Source: Thermoguttaceae bacterium (lineage in GTDB: Bacteria > Planctomycetota > Planctomycetia > Pirellulales > Thermoguttaceae). Taken from it: a stretch of 53,653 nucleotides of DNA. Position numbers and translations under genes: made by a program. How positions within the stretch are numbered: position 1 is the stretch's first letter; each line of letters begins with the position of its first letter. Under the pieces are notes generated by a model. It was not told the DNA's origin, did not search any database, and worked only from the letters and a program-made list of their open reading frames with translations. The stretch lies in NCBI GenBank assembly GCA_017441605.1, contig JAFRXD010000036.1, forward strand, positions 1 to 53,653. The letters run 5' to 3'. Below, in pieces: positions 51,214-53,653 of this stretch.

Positions 51214-51824
51214 TTTTATTCGTCGTTTCTAATAGAGCTATCGCGTTTCCTTGCGAATCGTTGACCCGTTCCCGTTGTCGAACCGTTCGACGCGGAGCCC
51301 GGTCTTTGGTCTGGCGCGACGAACCCAAGCGCGAGCGTCTCGAACGCGCCAACGTCGCGATTCCTATTGTCTCACAATGCGACTTTTTATCAAGACAGAG
51401 ATAATAAATCGAACCATAAAGTCGCGAAACAAGGACTTCCTTCGCCGCGCTAAGAAGTTGCGAGAAAACGTCGACCGGGACGCGCGTCCGTTTCGCTGGG
51501 AGCCCTACGTTCAGTGCGGCGACCCTGAAAGACGCGACGCGAACGAGTTGATAATCGAACGCGGCTCAAAGAGCGGCGTCGCGGCAAAACGCTCGCTAAA
51601 CGAATTTCTTTATGCGAGAGGGCGCCTAGGGCGTTGTTATCGACTCCCCCGGAAAGTAAGTCGGACGTCGCGCCGCCAGTCGACTTTTGCGATTGTACCG
51701 ATCGCGTTTTTTCTTATCAAGGGGCGTTGTCGTTTTTCGCTCCGATTTAGAGATAAAAATAAAAAGACTCGATCTCGTTGGCGCGGAGATCGAGTCCAAA
51801 TAGATTTTTATCTGATTTCGCGAA
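51214..51824. other. Intergenic region between two minus-strand genes
   Basis: 611 bases. It includes the strong terminator of the 51825-53387 gene at 51766-51796. A plus-strand frame of about 160 codons from ATG 51378 is open but crosses that terminator and has no recognisable domain, so it is doubtful. No tRNA, tmRNA or RNase P signature was found. Confidence 0.5.
51755..51796 (-). terminator. Terminator of the 51825-53387 gene
   Basis: GACTCGATCTC (51766-51776) pairs perfectly with GAGATCGAGTC (51786-51796). On the minus strand TTTTTATTTTT follows at once (51755-51765). Confidence 0.92.
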
Positions 51825-53387
51825 TCAATAGGTTGGCGCGGACGGCTTTCGCGCCGTTTTAGTCGAGTTGGAACCATAGGGGCGCTGAGTCGCGCCGTTG
51901 GATTTCGCGGCGGGCGCCAACTCCCGCGAAACGTTTGGCGACGCGGTTTGGTTTTGAGTCGTCGTTTTTTGATAACGTTGTGTCGACGCCGCTTGCGCCG
52001 AGTTTTGGCCGCGTTCGGCGTAAGCGCCCGAGGTCGAAGCCTTTTGCGGCGCTTGCGAGTTCGCGGCCTTTTTGGGCGCGGTTTTAGCCGCCCAAGCGAG
52101 GTATTCCTCTTCCGTGAGCGCGCGGCCGTTGTTGTTCGCGAATTTTTGCGCCGACTCCAAGTTGCTTTCCGCCGCTTCTAACGATTGTTCGGCGACGTTT
52201 TCAACCATTTGACGTTTTGCGCGATCCATCTGTTCGGTCGCGAGCGCGATCTTTTTGACGCTCTCTTCGCCCGAGCGTTGAGGAACCACGATAATGACGG
52301 GCCGAAGGTCGCACGCCAACGTCAACTTCTTTTTCTTAGGCGAAATAGAAGAAGAATTCGGGTCGGGTATTTCCACGACGATCGTGTACGCCTTGTATTT
52401 GCTCCGTCCGTCCTCGCCGTCAACGAGGGAGCCTCCGTACTTCTTCATAATGTTCGCGACTTGCGGATTCAACTCGGTGTGGCCGTCGGGCTGAAGAGTT
52501 CCGTACTGATCGAAACTCCCAATCGTGACAAAGCTGCAGTCTCGATCGTGAAATTCCCAAGCCTCGACGCCCTCGTTCCTCAACGCTTCGCAAAGCGCCG
52601 CGGCGCGAAGGCCGGCGTATTGTAAGCGCGTTTCCAAGTCTCCGAACGCCTCGCTACTCTTCTTCATACTAGAGTCGCCGGAAAACGTGGCGATGCGAAC
52701 GGTGTACGTCTTTTTGTTGTTAAGTAGGCTGAACTTGCTATCGGAATTCAATTTAGCGATAAAGGGATCCACAACCCCTTTGTGATTGAAAAATTCCGGA
52801 GGAAGAAGGGGGTTGGGAACGGGAATAGCGCCTCCCAAAGGTCCGTACCCAGCGTATTGGGGATCCGTTTTTGCCGAAATCTTAAAGCGCTCGATCGCAG
52901 ATTGACTTTGCGGATCGTCTTTTAAAGACTTTGGATTCATTTTGCGGATTTTGTCGAGCGTTTTTTGCAATTCCAAGTCTTCCCCCGTGGGAAAACCGCC
53001 AACGAGCACGGCGTATTCGACCGCGCGGGAGGTCTGATAATGGAATTTCTTACTCTTTCCAAATTGGGCCGCCAAGGCGTCCATTTCGGCGCGATCGGGA
53101 TCGTACTTGAAGACGAAGGCGGGCAATTTATAAGCTGCTCGCAACTCGTACGTAAGGCGTTTTGCTTGATACGCGGCGGAATCGCCGGAAAACTTCTTCG
53201 CCATAACGAACCAGTTGCCGTCCGATTCTTTCAGGGGATAGTCTTTCTTGAGATCCGCCTCGACTTTAGTCGCTTTTCCCCCTTGGTTAGTTTTTTGGGC
53301 GAACGCGGAGCGCTCGAGACAGAAAGTCGCCGCGAACAGCGCAAAACACGCGACCGCGACGCGCTTGTTAAAACGGAATAGGCGCAT
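51825..53387 (-). CDS. Unknown exported protein with SPOR-like segments, 520 aa
   Basis: No confident family. The signal peptide MRLFRFNKRVAVACFALFAATFCLERSAFA is followed by a mature region with two similar blocks: GNWFVMAKKFSGDSAAYQAKRL with ELRAAYKLPAFVFKYD (about 57-98), and YTVRIATFSGDS with AALCEALRNEGVEAWEFHDRD (about 225-290). This pattern (beta, helix, beta with xxVRIATFSG) resembles SPOR-like peptidoglycan-binding repeats, which I infer rather than establish. A short proline-rich stretch (VPNPLLPPEFF) lies between. The C-terminal ~120 residues are Ala/Gln/Ser-rich and probably disordered. It is likely a periplasmic or cell-envelope protein. It has an exceptionally clear terminator. 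Confidence 0.8.
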   Translation of the reverse strand: MRLFRFNKRVAVACFALFAATFCLERSAFAQKTNQGGKATKVEADLKKDYPLKESDGNWFVMAKKFSGDSAAYQAKRLTYELRAAYKLPAFVFKYDPDRAEMDALAAQFGKSKKFHYQTSRAVEYAVLVGGFPTGEDLELQKTLDKIRKMNPKSLKDDPQSQSAIERFKISAKTDPQYAGYGPLGGAIPVPNPLLPPEFFNHKGVVDPFIAKLNSDSKFSLLNNKKTYTVRIATFSGDSSMKKSSEAFGDLETRLQYAGLRAAALCEALRNEGVEAWEFHDRDCSFVTIGSFDQYGTLQPDGHTELNPQVANIMKKYGGSLVDGEDGRSKYKAYTIVVEIPDPNSSSISPKKKKLTLACDLRPVIIVVPQRSGEESVKKIALATEQMDRAKRQMVENVAEQSLEAAESNLESAQKFANNNGRALTEEEYLAWAAKTAPKKAANSQAPQKASTSGAYAERGQNSAQAASTQRYQKTTTQNQTASPNVSRELAPAAKSNGATQRPYGSNSTKTARKPSAPTY

Positions 53388-53410
53388 TCGTTTCCCCGTT
53401 GTTCTCTAGC

Positions 53411-53438
53411 TTGCGATACAAAAAAAGTTGGGTAAAAT
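53411..53438 (+). promoter_or_regulatory. Promoter of the tRNA-dihydrouridine synthase gene
   Basis: TTGCGA (53411-53416), 16-bp spacer, TAAAAT (53433-53438). The leader of about 120 bases contains a small GGTTC/GAACC hairpin. Confidence 0.4.
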
Positions 53439-53565
53439 CGACGGCGTTCGGTTCCACCGTAGAACCAGCCTTTATTCTTGTATCGGACGCAAGGCCTGTT
53501 CTCTTTAATGTGGATTTGTTGGAAACAATGATTTTAACGATTTTGACGATCTAGGCTCGATCATC

Positions 53566-53653
53566 ATGTTTCGTCCATTGACCATTGGATCCTTGTCGCT
53601 CGGAGTTCCCCTGATTCAAGCTCCGCTTTCGGGGTATTCCGACGCTCCGATGA
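53566..53653 (+). CDS. tRNA-dihydrouridine synthase, N-terminal fragment
   Basis: The first 29 codons are visible before the right edge. The sequence reads FRPLTIGSLSLGVPLIQAPL then SGYSDAPM. This matches the opening of DusA/B/C-type flavoproteins (IG...L...P...APMAGVTD.P): LIQAPLSGYSDAP is the FMN-binding first strand, with Ala-Pro-Leu in place of the usual Ala-Pro-Met. The enzyme reduces uridines in tRNA D-loops using FMN and NADPH. Which Dus subtype cannot be told from this piece. The ATG at 53566 is preceded by no strong ribosome site, common in this genome. Confidence 0.75.
   Translation, partial: MFRPLTIGSLSLGVPLIQAPLSGYSDAPM

Noticed and set aside
51251..51862. 203-codon plus-strand frame between the YgiQ and SPOR-like genes
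   Set aside because: It runs through the strong terminator hairpin of the opposite gene, has no ribosome site and no recognisable motif.

Overview
The window looks like a chromosomal segment of a planctomycete, probably in or near the Pirellulales. The evidence is the family content: two DUF1559 prepilin-like proteins each paired with a small lipoprotein, a DUF1080 lipoprotein, Tat-exported Gfo/Idh/MocA oxidoreductases, a LEPR-XLL-type giant exported protein, a multi-haem HzsA/PD40-like protein, a GldF-GldG fusion and an EF-G with the [10 protein letters not shown]-loop. The genome is moderately GC-rich and favours GCG, TCG and CGC codons, so many long antisense ORFs are shadows. I found no rRNA, tRNA, CRISPR array, insertion sequence or prophage.

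Layout. 1-1607 (minus): a truncated and a full-length copy of an unknown membrane-anchored protein. 1731-4397 (minus): an AT-rich island with one exported protein carrying Calx-beta-like repeats and a C-terminal transglutaminase-like domain. 4853-8157 (minus): three tandem copies of an exported TIM-barrel/GH20-like protein. 8203-12543 (minus): GldF-GldG fusion, its ABC ATPase and a UPF0173-type metallo-hydrolase. 12977-22111 (plus): EF-G, an aberrant MoxR-like ATPase, a Rep/UvrD helicase, an unknown protein, an SNF2 helicase and an LptF/LptG permease, ending at a 20-bp-stem bidirectional terminator. 22196-23878 (minus): two unknown exported or anchored proteins. 24325-29442 (plus): citrate synthase, a prenyltransferase/squalene-cyclase-like repeat protein, an unknown secreted protein and GreA. 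29542-30879 (minus): a Tat Gfo/Idh oxidoreductase. 31213-37873 (plus): an alpha-oxoamine-synthase homologue lacking its catalytic lysine, a tri-haem HzsA/PD40-like protein and RtcB. 38187-42126 (plus): duplicated DUF1559 plus lipoprotein modules. 42342-48373: Gfo/Idh oxidoreductase, sugar isomerase, double SGNH hydrolase, DUF1080 lipoprotein and nucleoside hydrolase, which together resemble a periplasmic glycoside/3-keto-sugar and nucleoside scavenging set. 48496-53387 (minus): a YgiQ radical-SAM protein with a long R/G-rich tail and an unknown exported protein. 53566-end (plus): the start of a tRNA-dihydrouridine synthase.

Transcription signals are readable. Several genes have TTGACG/TTGAAA/TTGCAA (-35), 16-17 bp, TAGAAT/TATAAT/TACAAT (-10) promoters, and many ends carry hairpin plus T-run terminators. 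These signals helped choose starts, for example at 4397 and 18381.

The most unusual items are paralogues with altered catalytic or export residues: a K-to-N alpha-oxoamine synthase, a MoxR-like ATPase with GKK and ED in place of GKT/S and DE, and a third GH20-like copy without its twin arginine. The AT-rich transglutaminase-like gene and the doubled pilin/lipoprotein module with a conserved internal terminator also stand out. I did not find a defence system or another clearly new multi-gene machine. All family assignments are by eye from motifs.
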